This document shows positions 39,308 to 50,640 of a stretch of DNA of 50,640 bases, in pieces (position 1 is the stretch's first letter; each line of letters opens with the position of its first letter). The notes beneath the pieces are model-generated. The model searched no databases. It was not told where the DNA came from and was given only the letters and a program-made list of their open reading frames with translations. Source of the stretch: Acanthaster planci. Its lineage: Eukaryota; Echinodermata; Asteroidea; Valvatida; Acanthasteridae. The DNA is taken from contig NW_019091520.1 in assembly GCF_001949145.1 (NCBI RefSeq), positions 1 to 50,640 on the forward strand, in the 5' to 3' direction. The position numbers and the translations under genes are program-made.

Positions 39308-40916
39308 AGCCTTTTCCTGTGCTCTGTCGATGAGTTGTTTTATGAATTGAATTCTCATTTTACCCTCATTTGTACCGTGATTCTCGTATCCAGTGGTTTG
39401 TATATATTTAGCCATGTTTACTGTTGGGGCTGGACCTTAACTGTACTCAGACGGAAGGCATCAGATTCCATTTTATGTCCTATTGCAGAACCATGTATTT
39501 TAAAAGCAAGGCAGTTGTTCCTGTGTTAAATTCACGTAATGCAATACGTTACGCGAATCATACAAATGCGTTTTAGAAAGAATCCATTGCACACTGCACA
39601 TAAAATGATAGTGGTACAATGAACTGATGAAAGTATGATAAATAACGGTAAAAGAATGATAAATTCTATCCTTTTTCATTATTATGTATACATTATCTCG
39701 GGTCAGGAAAGTCCTATGAGATTTGCCATTCGAAGTTTCGTCTTAGCTATACTGTCAGCAACTTTGAACTCAACACAAGCAACTACGTATATATTAGAAT
39801 CCTCCGTGTTTTCATCTTAGGATAAATCAAAGATCCTAAAAGATATACAAATATATGACCAGATCATCTTACAGAGTAAATTTGAAAGCCATATTGTCAC
39901 TTTTCAATGTGCATTCGAAAGAACAAAGTAGTATTTATTTCATTTGTCAATTTGGTTTTGAGCGCCCATGGACTAACATTGTGCTAGGTTGTTATAAGAG
40001 GCCTTACACTCAAACGCACCTCTTACTGACAACTTTCAACTTAATTTGTTAAGTCACACATTGTCGTTAATTGGTCAACGTTATGAATACTGTAAAACCC
40101 TTTTACCATATAATTATGTACATGTAATATCTGTTTGTAATGTAGAATAGGCTTTGTAAAGACCAGTTTTCCTTATAAATATAGAAAATGCCAAACCACG
40201 TGGAAATGCAATTAGGCAGTTTCCAAAGATGTTAACTGCATGTGATATGCCACAGTGCTCCAAAGATCTTTAAAGGGACCACGAGGTGTTGCACTATTAC
40301 TTTTTGCAACTGTATACTCTTCTCTTATAATCAATGTATGAAAACTATTACGTCACGCATTCCATTTGCTACTGTATCGAAGGCAGACTGAGACTAGATT
40401 GTAGATCTAAATGTGCCCATCACAGTTGAAATAGTTGTTAATCTGTCATCAAATAGTCCATGAAAATTACGTATTTCTATTCAAAAATGCATGCTAAGCT
40501 GTTACAAGACAGTCTTGAGTAATACTTATTTTGTATTTAGTTGAATTTGACCCGATTATAAAGAGCAACAAAATGTCCTGGGTAAAAAACAAATTATGAT
40601 AAAACAGTAAGTTCGAATTTACTTGATGCAAAACCAGTTGTGAAAATACTCGGAATAAATATTGCATTTGAACCTTTCGACTGAGTAAATTTTGCTCTAA
40701 ATTGTTGGGTGTTCTTATTTCACTTGACCTGGGCTGATTTTCAGTTTGAAAAGTTTGTATATGGCCTATTACAATCATTTCAGTAGCTGAATTTTCAATA
40801 GTTACAACTTACAGCAAAGTCTCCTGAGTCCAGGCAGAGTTTGGGTCTCCACCATTCGTTTCTGTGCTGTCCTCTCTCAAGATCATAACAAAGCACTAGC
40901 ATTCCTCTCTCACCTG

Positions 40917-41018
40917 AATACGCAGTCTGCACAAGACTTCTCTCTGTGGTGTTGGTTTCCAAGGAATACTTGGTGCCCCCTCTTGGGTACTGGGATTTAG
41001 TATTCACCCATAGATCTG
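40917..41018 (-). CDS. possible minus-strand exon, unrecognised
   Basis: On the minus strand, an acceptor TTAAACAG is followed by an open stretch reading LWVNTKSQYPRGGTKYSL and then TERSLVQTAYS, to a consensus donor TTCAG|GTGAGA. The frame stays open beyond the donor as well. The composition is protein-like, but I recognise no family and see no partner exons. Confidence 0.25.
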
Positions 41019-41548
41019 TTTAAGTCAAAGGCATCAGCAGCCCAATTTTAAAGCGCACGGTCGCATAATCACTAACAACAAAATGAACATTTCCCACCAA
41101 CATGGGGCAAATTCGGGCGCCAACTAGAACTACACCGGTAGCATAGTTCGACCAGTAGTCAGTTCGACCATTAGTCAATTGCTTTTTTAACAATATGTTT
41201 GTGGAATTCTGTTACACTAGAACCACCCGAGTCGGTCTATTTTTGAAATATCATTGTTACTCACATTTCACCGTTGGTTTCATGCGATTCTATTCTCGCA
41301 AAATACATGGTATCTGAAATCTTGGGCAATACGGGCCATTCATTATAGTGCGCCTCCAAGAGTTTGCCACGCGTTGGCCAATCACAATGCGCGAAATCTG
41401 TTGACCCTTTTTGAATGCGCACTGGGTCGACAAAATGAAACTGCTTCTTAACCAGCGGTGAGACCGTGGCCTGGGGCTTGCTCCCAAATGGTCGACTATA
41501 GACCAAACAATTCATCGTTCGGGCGGTGTTACAGGGGCCTTCCCAAAT

Positions 41549-41600
41549 GCGGGTAAACACTTGCGCCAAACGCTTCGTATCCATCAAAATCGCTCCTTCT
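41549..41600 (-). repeat. dispersed repeat family 2, remnant copy 3
   Basis: ACTTGCGCCAAACGCTTCGT and ATCAAAATCGCTCC match the end of the 19218-19385 copy in the same orientation. The rest is not clearly recognisable. Confidence 0.55.
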
Positions 41601-42425
41601 AAACTGGGCACACCCTCATCCCCCTACGGACGAATAAAGCCGGTTCATACTACAGGCGAATGTGAAACCGAAGCGAATTTGACGTCACGAGATTCGTTTT
41701 AACAGCTGGTGACTTGATTTCAAACTTGTGGTCTATGTAGGCCTACGAGGTCTCGACAGCAGTACTGCGATTAAGATACCAACTTAAAAAGGAAATGAAA
41801 GATGAGAAAATTAGCTTTGATTTAACACATGTAGGCCTACATCGAACACCTGAGAATCATGAGTATTTTTTCCTGATATTTTTAAGTGGGGGTAGTTTTT
41901 CTGTTCTCAACAGCTTATCTGCGATCTTAAAAGATTAAGAGTACGACCCTCAAGGCACACCCCGAAACTGATTGGCTCAATATTTTGGACAGCGCCTCCA
42001 CAATTGACCAATGGTTTCCCCTCAGTACGAAGGGGACCAGTGACTTGTGCAGGGCACGCTTCTGTTAAGATTGTATCAATGAACACTTGGCTGGTTCCCG
42101 AACTTTCCGCAGGTTATGGCAGATTCCTGTATATCGATCACTAAGAATGATACCACAGAGAATCGATTTACATCTCCAGACTCGACAAAGAGATGTCCAG
42201 TCTATATTGATTTTAATGGGACTTAATTAAGTCTGACAGTGGCGGGCAACTTCAGTTTTGCCCCACGCTGCTCCACCCCCTCCGGTAGGCCGGGAAAAGC
42301 GAAAGATAAACTTGAACAGAAACGGCTGTATGACCAACCCATCGTTGTGTACCCTTCTCCAGTAAATGACCCCAGGTAAATTCCTGTCAACTGGACCCGA
42401 GGGCCGCTAACCAGGTACGCGGGTC

Positions 42426-42482
42426 GGATTTAAAAGGCCAGTGGGTGGGCGGATTTAAAAGGCCAGTGGGTGGGCGGATTTA
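42426..42482. repeat. 25 bp tandem duplication
   Basis: GGATTTAAAAGGCCAGTGGGTGGGC is written twice perfectly (42426-42450, 42451-42475), followed by GGATTTA. Confidence 0.95.
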
Positions 42483-44778
42483 CTGTGAGTTTTTCGAGGG
42501 CACAGAAACAAGTAAACAGCGGGTTGTTTTTGGTCAGTCCAAATTTAACAGGGGACACCATGCATGTGTGCCGGTACGTGGGGCGGGCATCTTCATTAGA
42601 GCAGTGGGGATTAACATTTCCCCTCCCTTTTCGCTAAATGAGTGCGCCGTTCATCAGAACCATCCTCCACCATTCCCTTTACGGTCTTGCAGGACTGGAC
42701 AAAATGAGACGTATTAAAATAAGTGTTACCGATTCCCTCACATCAGTGGCACGTGACCTTGCTCAGGAAAATTATCGACTCTCACTAGTGCGAATTTTCG
42801 AACTAAAGTATTCGATTAAATTAGTTTCACTCTCGAGCGAGGCGAGCAAGAGTCCAGCAGCCAGCAAGCTCATCGTCAACGCGAGATTAGACTAGACGTG
42901 CGCTTACGTGGACATATCGCGATCGTTGCTGGTGTGGGACACGTGTACATGTTGTATGATGGTGATCCAAATACACTGTACATGAAATTTTTACGGCGTG
43001 TATTACGATAACGTGATCCATGTTCTGAGCCTAGCCACAGAGAACTGTCAGAGGTATGTATTTCACGTGATCGATGATAGGCAGTTTCTTGAAGATGTAA
43101 TCTTGGACTGACAGGTGTGATACACTATTTACTCGGCAGTGCTGTAGTCGAGACCATCACAAGACTGACCGATGTAATGGAGGAACAAGAACACATGACA
43201 TGCATGACAACTTTAGCCAAAGGAATGTTTTTGTTGCAGTTTATTTGAATAGCTTGCGACTTGAATTCAATTCAGTTTGGAGATCTTGTGTTGGTCTTGT
43301 GCAGGTCTTACAGTACGTGGTCTCGACTACTACTTAGTTTAGTGTTACTCGATCATGTCGATTGTCTCCATGGTCTCGGTACAGCTGCAACTCGGCTAAC
43401 GTAAAATTTTGCCCAGTCATGCCAGTGGCCAGACCGTGACATGCCTCGATGGTCAGCAGTGTGGACCATATGGTGCACACACGTAGACGTTTCCCTTGCT
43501 GATGCAGTGTTGCCAAACCTCAGACTCCAAATTTAACATTAACAGCGGTAGTAATCATAATGCATGCTAATTGAAGCTTTTTTTAGCAATTTTGGTGTCA
43601 TGAAATTTAGTGCGGAATTCACAGATGGTGGCCTCTGGAAATTGGGCAATATGTAAACCTTCCTGACATATCTTTTCGGTGTGAATAACGCATTGACAAG
43701 GCATTAATGTACAACCCTATGGAAGTTACATGTAGTGTAGGCCTACATGTACAGATCTTGCAAGACATACATGTATGAGTCAGTTTTCATTGGGCCGATT
43801 AAAATTAATTCCTCGTTTATCATCACTCAGTGTTGTATTTTTGAGCTGGGGGGACCTTTGATCTTTGATATTTGATAGTTGATATTTCAAGTCGGTATTT
43901 TCGAGACTTTTCTAAATATACCTTCTTGTACCCTATTTTAATGCTGGAGTGTTCCATATCATAAGAGCGTAATCAAATCAATCAATCATGGTTGAGGGCA
44001 AGACTAGAGAATTAAAAAAAACGCATGACCCTTTTTGTGATGCAGACACATCTACAAGGCTGAAAAGGGCTTGAAATTAAGTTGGAAATGTCAAATAGCA
44101 AAAAAAGTTCGGGCGGTAGGGAAAACCCGCTCCAGATGGCATTGACAATAAACAAGGCCTTCTATTACATGTATGTACATGAACATTCTCCAATTTAAAC
44201 CACAGTGTCCTTTTCAGATAGTTTTGCATGGTACTTATGGGATGGAAGTACATGTACATGTAGGCCTACCTAGCATTACACAACATACATTACAAAACTC
44301 AAATTGTGAAGCTCACCAGAGAGAGAAATTCCGGAAAATTCCTTCCAAGAACACAATTTTTCTGTCATGGACTAAGATCATGAATATTAATGAGTTACAT
44401 GTATGTAGTTTTGGCCAAGCAGAAGCATCAAGACTAACTGGCATGGGTATGTACATATAATTTGTTCATGGGCTGTTTAACACCAATCTAAGACAGTGAT
44501 ATACATGTATAATGTACGATATATGTACATTGTGCTTTTGCTGTTGAAATACATGTACCAAACTTGCTCATTTAGGTTCAAGCATTGTTTGTGAATATCA
44601 AAAATGCACCAAAAACTTCAGTTTTTAACTACATCTTCTCTTTCAGTTATTTCCGAATAACATTATATCCGTATAAGTGACATTGCAGAATTTCTTTGGG
44701 GAGAAAAAAAACTTGTATGCTCTGGGATTTCTAGCAAAATTGACATTTGCTGTTATTATGACATGCCTTTTTTTGTAG

Positions 44779-47700
44779 ACAATCATCCACAGAAAACGCT
44801 ACAGTCGCTATTCGCCTCCGGCAGTGTGTTTGGTTTTTTAGCCTTCCCGTGTATCAACAAGCAGTCATGCCCACTGGTAGTAATGACAACGGATGGATTG
44901 CGCCCGATCTACCATCACGCTGCACCTGGCATCTGGAAGTCGATCCCAAGACAAGTCCACACAATCATCAGTCCAATGCGTAAGTTTATGGTGACCAGGA
45001 CAAGTGGAGTTCATTCAAACATGCACATGTAATCATGCCCTTTTTTTCCATTGCGGTTTCAAAGAGAGTGTGACCCTACAGTGCCTCTGGCATTGTCTGG
45101 TGTGACAATGTGCCACATTTTCACCCACCATCACGTGCCAGTTGCTTACATCTTTGCTGTTTACCAGGCATGCACATGAAAATCCACACTCAAGTTACCG
45201 GTAGATATGCAAGTGGGAGTGAAATCTGAGGAAGGCTGTGTCCGAAACAGGCTTCCATAGCTACGGCTACGGTACGTCTAGTGGAGCATCTCCACTACCT
45301 GGTATTTTCAATGGAGTGAAGACCTAGACCTAGCGATAGCTCAAGACAACAGATTCAGATAAAGCCTAAGTTGTAGTGGAGCAGTTCCCTGGGTGAAGCC
45401 CACATTGGGGAGCTTTGCCCCCATTAACATGTGCACATGAAATAGGGCAGGATTAATGTTTCTGACGCCTGAAATTGTGCTGGCTGTTGTCTGTGCACAT
45501 GTGTAAGAAGTGTGGTAAAGCTTTATAAAATTTGGTTTGTAAATATCAGGGTTACAGTCACTATGACCTCCCCTCATTGGAGCTTGGGAACTGGTACCAT
45601 CGATTTATAAATAGTCAACTTCCAGTACTTTTGGAAGATAAGATAACTGCAATGTCATGTACATTGCACCTTCAATTTAAATATCATCCTGCAGTCCACT
45701 TACTATCCCTCCCAGGTCAGAACCATATATATGTACAGTGATGGAAATGGCTGGATTCGCATTGCAAAATGCGATACATTCTGCGCAGAAAGCGAGGCAA
45801 ACATGAAACTGATGTGCAGTTTTTGTGATTGGAAATTTCTTTTTTAAGTCATGCATGCGGCGAGCTCGCGGCGGGGATCGGAAACCAGCCCCACGTTGAA
45901 AAATGGCAGATAGATGTGCCATGGCTGAAACAAAAGAATCAGTCGGAAGAAATTGTCCTTTACTGTGAGTTGTGTAGCTTGCAAGAGGCCAAAACCAAAG
46001 CCGTTTGAGATTCTGCAGAACATTTGTCAGATCTCAATAAAGCACCGACACTTACAGTGACTGCTGATTAGTGCAATGTGTAGTGAGGTACATGTATCCC
46101 ATTTCCCTTTCTTGTTTAATAGTTTAAAAATGTTTAAGTCACCAACCGATCTAGGTCAAATGTAGAATATCCCAGGAGCTAAAATGGCACCCCAAAAAAT
46201 CATGAGTAGGGACTCGCTGACAGCGGGTGTTTTGTTTATTTTCCCCTTGATTCTGTAAAAAAATTGCTTCTCCACCCAATTTTTGGCCAGAACCACAACC
46301 AACAACCATGCTATACCACACCTGTGTGTTGTTTCATTGTGTAGCCTTGGTGTACACATACATGTATTAAAACTGTATACCATGGTACTGAATTACGCCC
46401 ATTTATTTTTTGCCAGCCAATTTCATCATAAGGCTAATCAAATGGCATTATGATCAGCAAATTTGCTAATCAATTTTATTTTCTTGGTCACCGTTCTGTT
46501 CACACCTGCTTCGATTTCCCCTGATTTGAAATTCCCATCCACTTGTGGTGAGATACATTTTATTGGTAAAATCATTTTGTGAATTTGGTTATTTGAGCAG
46601 TTGATTTTTTTCTGCCCGTATTCCAATTGTCCCCCAAATTGCTGTTCATATTGTCTTTAAGACGGCTGACAGTGCATTCCTGCAACCCTGTCAATTGACC
46701 CCAAAAAATGTGTGGGGGTGTGGGAGGGGGGGTTGGGTCTAATTCCTGACAACCTTGCCCATTGCAGACTTGTCGACTGATGTATCAGCAGTTTTAACAT
46801 TTTTGTGTTTAAAAAGTTTAACAAAAATAAATAGCAGTGAGGGAACAGAAAAAGGTACAGGTACAGGTACATGTGATGTCACATTTTATCTCTTTGGTCC
46901 AGAACAAGAAACAAACAGTCTTATTGATTTCCAACTGTTTGTGCCACAGTACACACATGCTGTAGAATGGATACCATCCAGCTGTTGTTGATTAAATCCC
47001 CACCCACTGCAATAGCCAATAATTATTGATTCATTTGTGCTGGAAAACAGATCATTCCCAACATTTTATCAAGTTCAGACCAGATACATGTAAACTGTAC
47101 ATGTTGTAAACATTTTCCCAGATGCCACTTTACCTGTTTTTTACAAATCCCCCTCGGAATTTTTTTTTTCCCTCTGGCTTTAGAAAGGCTGGGGGGGGGT
47201 TGAAGAATGGCTTAATTTTCATGACTTGCATAGATCTTTGAAAATGGTGTACAAATAGCAGCAGGGTGAAGAAGACACACAGAGTTCATGCAAAGAAAGA
47301 GATCCACGAGAAAATCAGTGGCAAGGAAAATGCTCCGAGCTAGTGTATGAGGATATTGGCAGTTTGAGAGCTGGCATGCTACAGTAGTACTACTGTACAT
47401 GTGTACGTGTACAGCCTGGTATAGGTACATACATTGTACATTACCGGTCTTCTAACAGTACACGGACTTGTCACTTATGAATGTCCAATCAATATTCCTC
47501 CGCACACATCAACAGCATTGACACTAAAGTATAGACCTACAGTACTATGGTTAATGCCTTTCCTTTTTAAAAGGTAATAACCAGGTGATAACTCAACAGG
47601 TTTCAGGTTGAATATTTGAAAAGCTTTACTTCACTTGCATTCAGTGAAAGTTTCTATGATTTTTCTGATGTCATGGTGACAGCAGTGCTGTGTAAATAAA

Positions 47701-50496
47701 AATCTACACATGTAGCAGCTGGCACCCCGGTTGCTATTCACCCTTGGCTACCGGTACATATATGTTAAGTCGTGCTTTGTTGCCATTTGTCACAACTCAA
47801 TAAATTTCAACTGTTCACAAGTGCACCCTTTGGCATACTGTGTACCTGTACCTGATTCATAAAGGCACCATACAATATGTACATGTACAGGAGTATGTAA
47901 AATGACGTGCTGCTACAGCAGGTAACAGTTGGTACTTCTCACTTAAAAATGCTATTATTTCTTTTCCTGGAATTAGGGGTCCATTTTGTTTCCTGTCCCT
48001 GTCACATCTGACAACTGATTTTGTAAGTTCAGGACACATTTTCTAGTTTCCAAGAATGATGAATTGCAGGTACATATAATACAAATTACCGGTACAAGTA
48101 CCTGCCAAACAAATCATAATAGTTTGATTTCAATTCCAGTGATATTTCCGTGTCAAATAACAAAGGTCAAATGTAATAGGGACACGAAAATGTCACACTT
48201 TTGAACCCTGGAATTACCCACATGTATGTAGGTGAAATGTATATGTACATGTATGTGCGATGTATTGAGTTTGTGTGTAGCGGTGATGACACTTTCATTT
48301 CTGGTTTTGTTCCTGTTCTGTATTATTTCAAGTTCCTTCAGTTGAACTGAAATGGCCGCCTCGCACTTGAATACACTTGGTAGTTGAACCCCTGAGGTGA
48401 TCTATGATCCTTGAAAATAATTCTTACCTGTCTCTCCTTTTTTTCTGTCAAAGATCTCTTGGCGGTTTGCCCATAAACCACCCGTTCGTACTATAGAATC
48501 AGATAGCAATGCCTTCAGAGTGTGGCTTGCCAACTGACTACATGTACATTGTAATCCCTTCATAGAACTCAGTCCTGCCGTACATGTACATCTAATTTCT
48601 GGCATACATGTACAAGTACTTGTTGTACATGTACATGTACACTGTACAAATTCAATGTACATACTTTCTAGCATTCAGACTGAAAAATGCTCGATTTAAT
48701 ACTGCTCCCTTTTTTCTCTTTTTCTGTTTTTTTTTTTTCTATCCCGCCTCCCCCTCTCCACTTATTGAAGGCAGATGAAGAATGGTCATTTCAGCCCCCG
48801 CACTACCGGTACATGTGGTCCTGAAATGAGACTATCAGTGCAGTTAGTTGTGGCACAGTTATAAAAATAGAAAAAAAAAGTTACATGTACAATACCGTTA
48901 AACCTGGACAAGGAAGCATAGTGCGTTGTTCTCCTAGTGTGGATACCAGACTCAATGTTTCTGACTTATCTATGAATCAAGGGTCTGGTATCACCCATCC
49001 AACGTCCACATGACCAAGACTGGAGGAATTATTGTCTGGAAATAGCAGAAATATTCCAAAGTTGTCCCATGTACCGGTATATTCAGCATGTTCAGATGGT
49101 ACCGTTGATTTTCGGTTATTCCCGGCCGGGTACCGGTAGGTAGGCTAGCTGTTGAACATAAACTCCCGTATCCCAACGGCAGCTGTTGATCCTACAATAT
49201 TTGACTTTACACTAAAATTGAATGTCGCCTTGGCCGAAATCAATGCCTGGCAAAATTTATGAAGAATATACATGTACTTTCTTTGACCAATGTGGCTTTG
49301 TGCCTGAAACATGCTCTCAGTGGGGCTGCACTTGCAGTATTGCCCACTGGATACGGGAAAAGCCTCATTTTTGAGATGTTGCCACTGATGAAATCGAAAA
49401 CACCGGGGCTATAAACTAGTGACCCCTGACCCTTGCGTCATATCTGTTTACATGTATATCAGTGGGTGATGACTGATCTAAGATTTTTTTAACAAGAGTT
49501 GTCAGGGAATCTTTGGGCAGGGAGCCAGACTATTGGTCTCCCTCGGGAAAAATTGGCAGTGATCCAAACATTCACCAGTGCATGCATGTTCATGTAAGTT
49601 TGGCCTCCATGAACTCTATGACTTCAAGTCATCTCTGCAGTGATCACGTCTCACTTCACAGACCTGTCCCAAACATGTACAGTACATTGGTCATGTACAT
49701 TGCCTACATGAACATATCTTCATTGATTCATACCGGTACTATGAGCAGTACCAATATGCGTCATTCTGGACACTTTATCACTGGGCGTGTCTGTGCATGA
49801 TCTTCCACGTGTCAGAAGTGGCTGAATGGCATGTTTCCTCTAGAAAGTCTCGAGACACATCAAAAGATACATGTATGTAATGTACATACATGTACATTGT
49901 GTTTTGAGAATGTATAATGTACATGTACATGTATGTAGTGGTACATATATATGTACATGTACGTGTACCTTACACATTGTCAGTCATTGGTACAATGTAC
50001 AGGTACATGTACACTGTACATGATGTTTTCCCTTGAAAACATTGGGGGAAAGCTGTGGGGAAAAGTGTAAAAATTATTTTTGTTTTACAAGTAGTGAGTA
50101 AAGCACATGTGCCTCTCTGGCTGTCAGTAAATGGTGCGTAGTACTATACACATGCATGTGTGACATACATGTACGTGTGTACCAGTGCATGTGCAGTGCA
50201 TGTACAAATGAATCCACTGGAATACTTTTCTTGGAAGCAAGGGTTTCCTTGCTGTACATGTACATGTAACTAAACTCTTCTTTCAAAGTTCTCGCAGACT
50301 TTCTTAGAGTTGCATCGTCAAATTCCGTGACATCTTAGTGTTCCCTTTTTTGCCAATTGGCTTCGTTTTTTTTGTATTAGGGAGCTGCTCGAAGCTCGGA
50401 AGACAATTCTGCCCAATGTCCTGAAGATGATCGGTCACACACCCTTGGTGCGGATCAACAACATTGGCAAGAGTGCTGGGCTGAAATGTGAACTAG
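44779..50496 (+). CDS. CBS: cystathionine beta-synthase, 5' part (gene continues past window)
   Basis: CBS condenses serine and homocysteine to cystathionine with PLP, the first transsulfuration step, in the cytosol. Two exons are visible: 44867-44979 (from ATG; the exon itself probably starts at 44779 after a TTTTTTTGTAG acceptor) and 50381-50496. The first gives the haem-binding segment [12 protein letters not shown] ... SPHNHQ. Cys and His are 13 residues apart, the spacing of the human haem ligands Cys52 and His65. The second gives [20 protein letters not shown] and [10 protein letters not shown], the start of the PLP fold. Phases fit (2, then out in 1). The PLP lysine, rest of the core and regulatory CBS domains lie beyond the window. 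Confidence 0.92.
44867..44979 (+). CDS. CBS: CBS first coding exon (haem-binding N-terminus)
   Basis: ATG at 44867 starts [20 protein letters not shown]. The donor is AATGC|GTAAGT, phase 2. The frame stays open upstream to the presumed acceptor at 44779, so an earlier start in a previous exon is possible; 44867 is the first ATG in frame. The N-terminus before WIAPD is shorter than in mammals. Confidence 0.88.
48540..48665. repeat. TACATGTACA palindrome cluster
   Basis: Repeated TACATGTACA, TGTACATGTACATGTACA and GTACAAATTCAATGTACAT within 125 bp. Long stretches are their own reverse complement. Confidence 0.8.
49865..50030. repeat. TACATGTACA palindrome cluster
   Basis: Densest cluster in the window: TACATGTATGTAATGTACAT, GTACATGTACATGTATGTAG, ATATATGTACATGTACGTGT and AGGTACATGTACACTGTACA within 165 bp. 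Confidence 0.85.
50381..50496 (+). CDS. CBS: CBS second coding exon (start of PLP core)
   Basis: Acceptor TTTGTATTAG and donor CTAG|GTAAGT, entering in phase 2 and leaving in phase 1. It encodes [30 protein letters not shown] and LKCEL. Compare ILPDIL..IGDTPMVRINKIGK..GLKCEL in vertebrate CBS. This segment distinguishes CBS from bacterial-type cysteine synthases only in combination with the haem exon. Confidence 0.93.
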
Positions 50497-50640
50497 GTAA
50501 GTGAAAGGTTGAGCTTAACCCTAACCCCCTAGGCTCCTGCGCTAGAAAGCATCCTGAACCTCACAAAATCCAACAGGTTCATGTACTTGTCTATGTACTT
50601 GTACATGCAGGGTAGTGTACCAAACCTGATGAACTCCAAC

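Larger units (their letters stand above)
39308..44778. other. intergenic region upstream of CBS
   Basis: Contains the 3' untranslated candidate of the MAM-Ig gene, a possible minus-strand exon near 40917-41018, a family 2 remnant near 41550, a 25 bp tandem duplication at 42426-42475, and a mildly CpG-rich stretch (42250-42960). TACATGTA words appear from about 43735. A promoter or non-coding first exon of CBS may lie in 42.2-43.1 kb (for example donor GTCAGAG|GTATGT near 43053), but this is only suggestive. Confidence 0.45.
44980..50380. other. CBS intron 1, rich in TACATGTA palindromes
   Basis: A 5.4 kb intron with many self-complementary TACATGTA and TACCGGTA words, poly-T and poly-G runs (47161-47170, 47190-47199, 48728-48740), and no recognised gene. 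One possible unrelated start codon with a downstream donor lies at 45903-45962. It holds no convincing additional CBS exon. Confidence 0.6.

Noticed and set aside
42445-42895. Open frames after the 25 bp duplication
   Set aside because: No family resemblance; partly created by the tandem repeat. Could contain CBS 5' untranslated sequence but nothing proves it.
44763-45032. 89-codon frame overlapping the CBS first exon
   Set aside because: Wrong frame: the alternative frame gives the conserved CBS haem motif and correct phase to the next exon.

Overview
The window is nuclear DNA of an animal, most likely a marine invertebrate deuterostome (echinoderm, hemichordate or lancelet). The evidence is short exons with GT/AG borders, large introns, several classes of short inverted-repeat transposons, two 3' fragments of non-LTR retrotransposons, and an abundance of the self-complementary octamers TACATGTA, TACCGGTA and TAGGCCTA. 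The species cannot be fixed from sequence alone. It is a draft assembly, with 74 Ns at 14126-14199 and one N at 4223. Three genes are supported, all on the + strand. Exon borders were set by hand from reading frame, splice signals and family motifs.

Layout: 1-6943 is intergenic or upstream DNA rich in repeats, including a non-LTR retrotransposon tail at about 2380-3480. 6944-13978 is a cytosolic-type sulfotransferase with six readable coding exons and a missing short first exon. 13979-17233 is intergenic with the N gap. 17234-39307 is a large single-pass receptor-like gene: signal peptide, one MAM domain over three exons, an array of one-exon Ig-like domains, a stem, a transmembrane exon, and two alternative-looking cytoplasmic tails. 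39308-44778 is intergenic with repeats. 44779-50496 and beyond is the 5' part of cystathionine beta-synthase: the haem-binding N-terminus, a 5.4 kb intron full of TACATGTA palindromes, and the first catalytic-core exon. The rest of that gene lies outside the window.

The most notable structure is the Ig array of the receptor-like gene. Its exons fall into three types (A, B, C) in the order A1-B1-C1-A2-B2-C2-A3, with about 3.1-3.5 kb between equivalent exons, so a three-domain cassette was duplicated in tandem. The first cassette is decaying: A1 carries an in-frame TAG just before its splice donor, and B1 is a pseudoexon split by a 197 bp hAT-like element with an 8 bp target duplication. C1 and C2 are about 97% identical, but only over their 3' 190 bp, which suggests gene conversion. 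All Ig exons are in 1-1 phase, so any can be skipped without changing the frame.

The genes do not form an obvious pathway. CBS (transsulfuration) and the sulfotransferase (PAPS-dependent sulfonation) both touch sulfur metabolism, but adjacency in an animal genome is weak evidence of a functional link.
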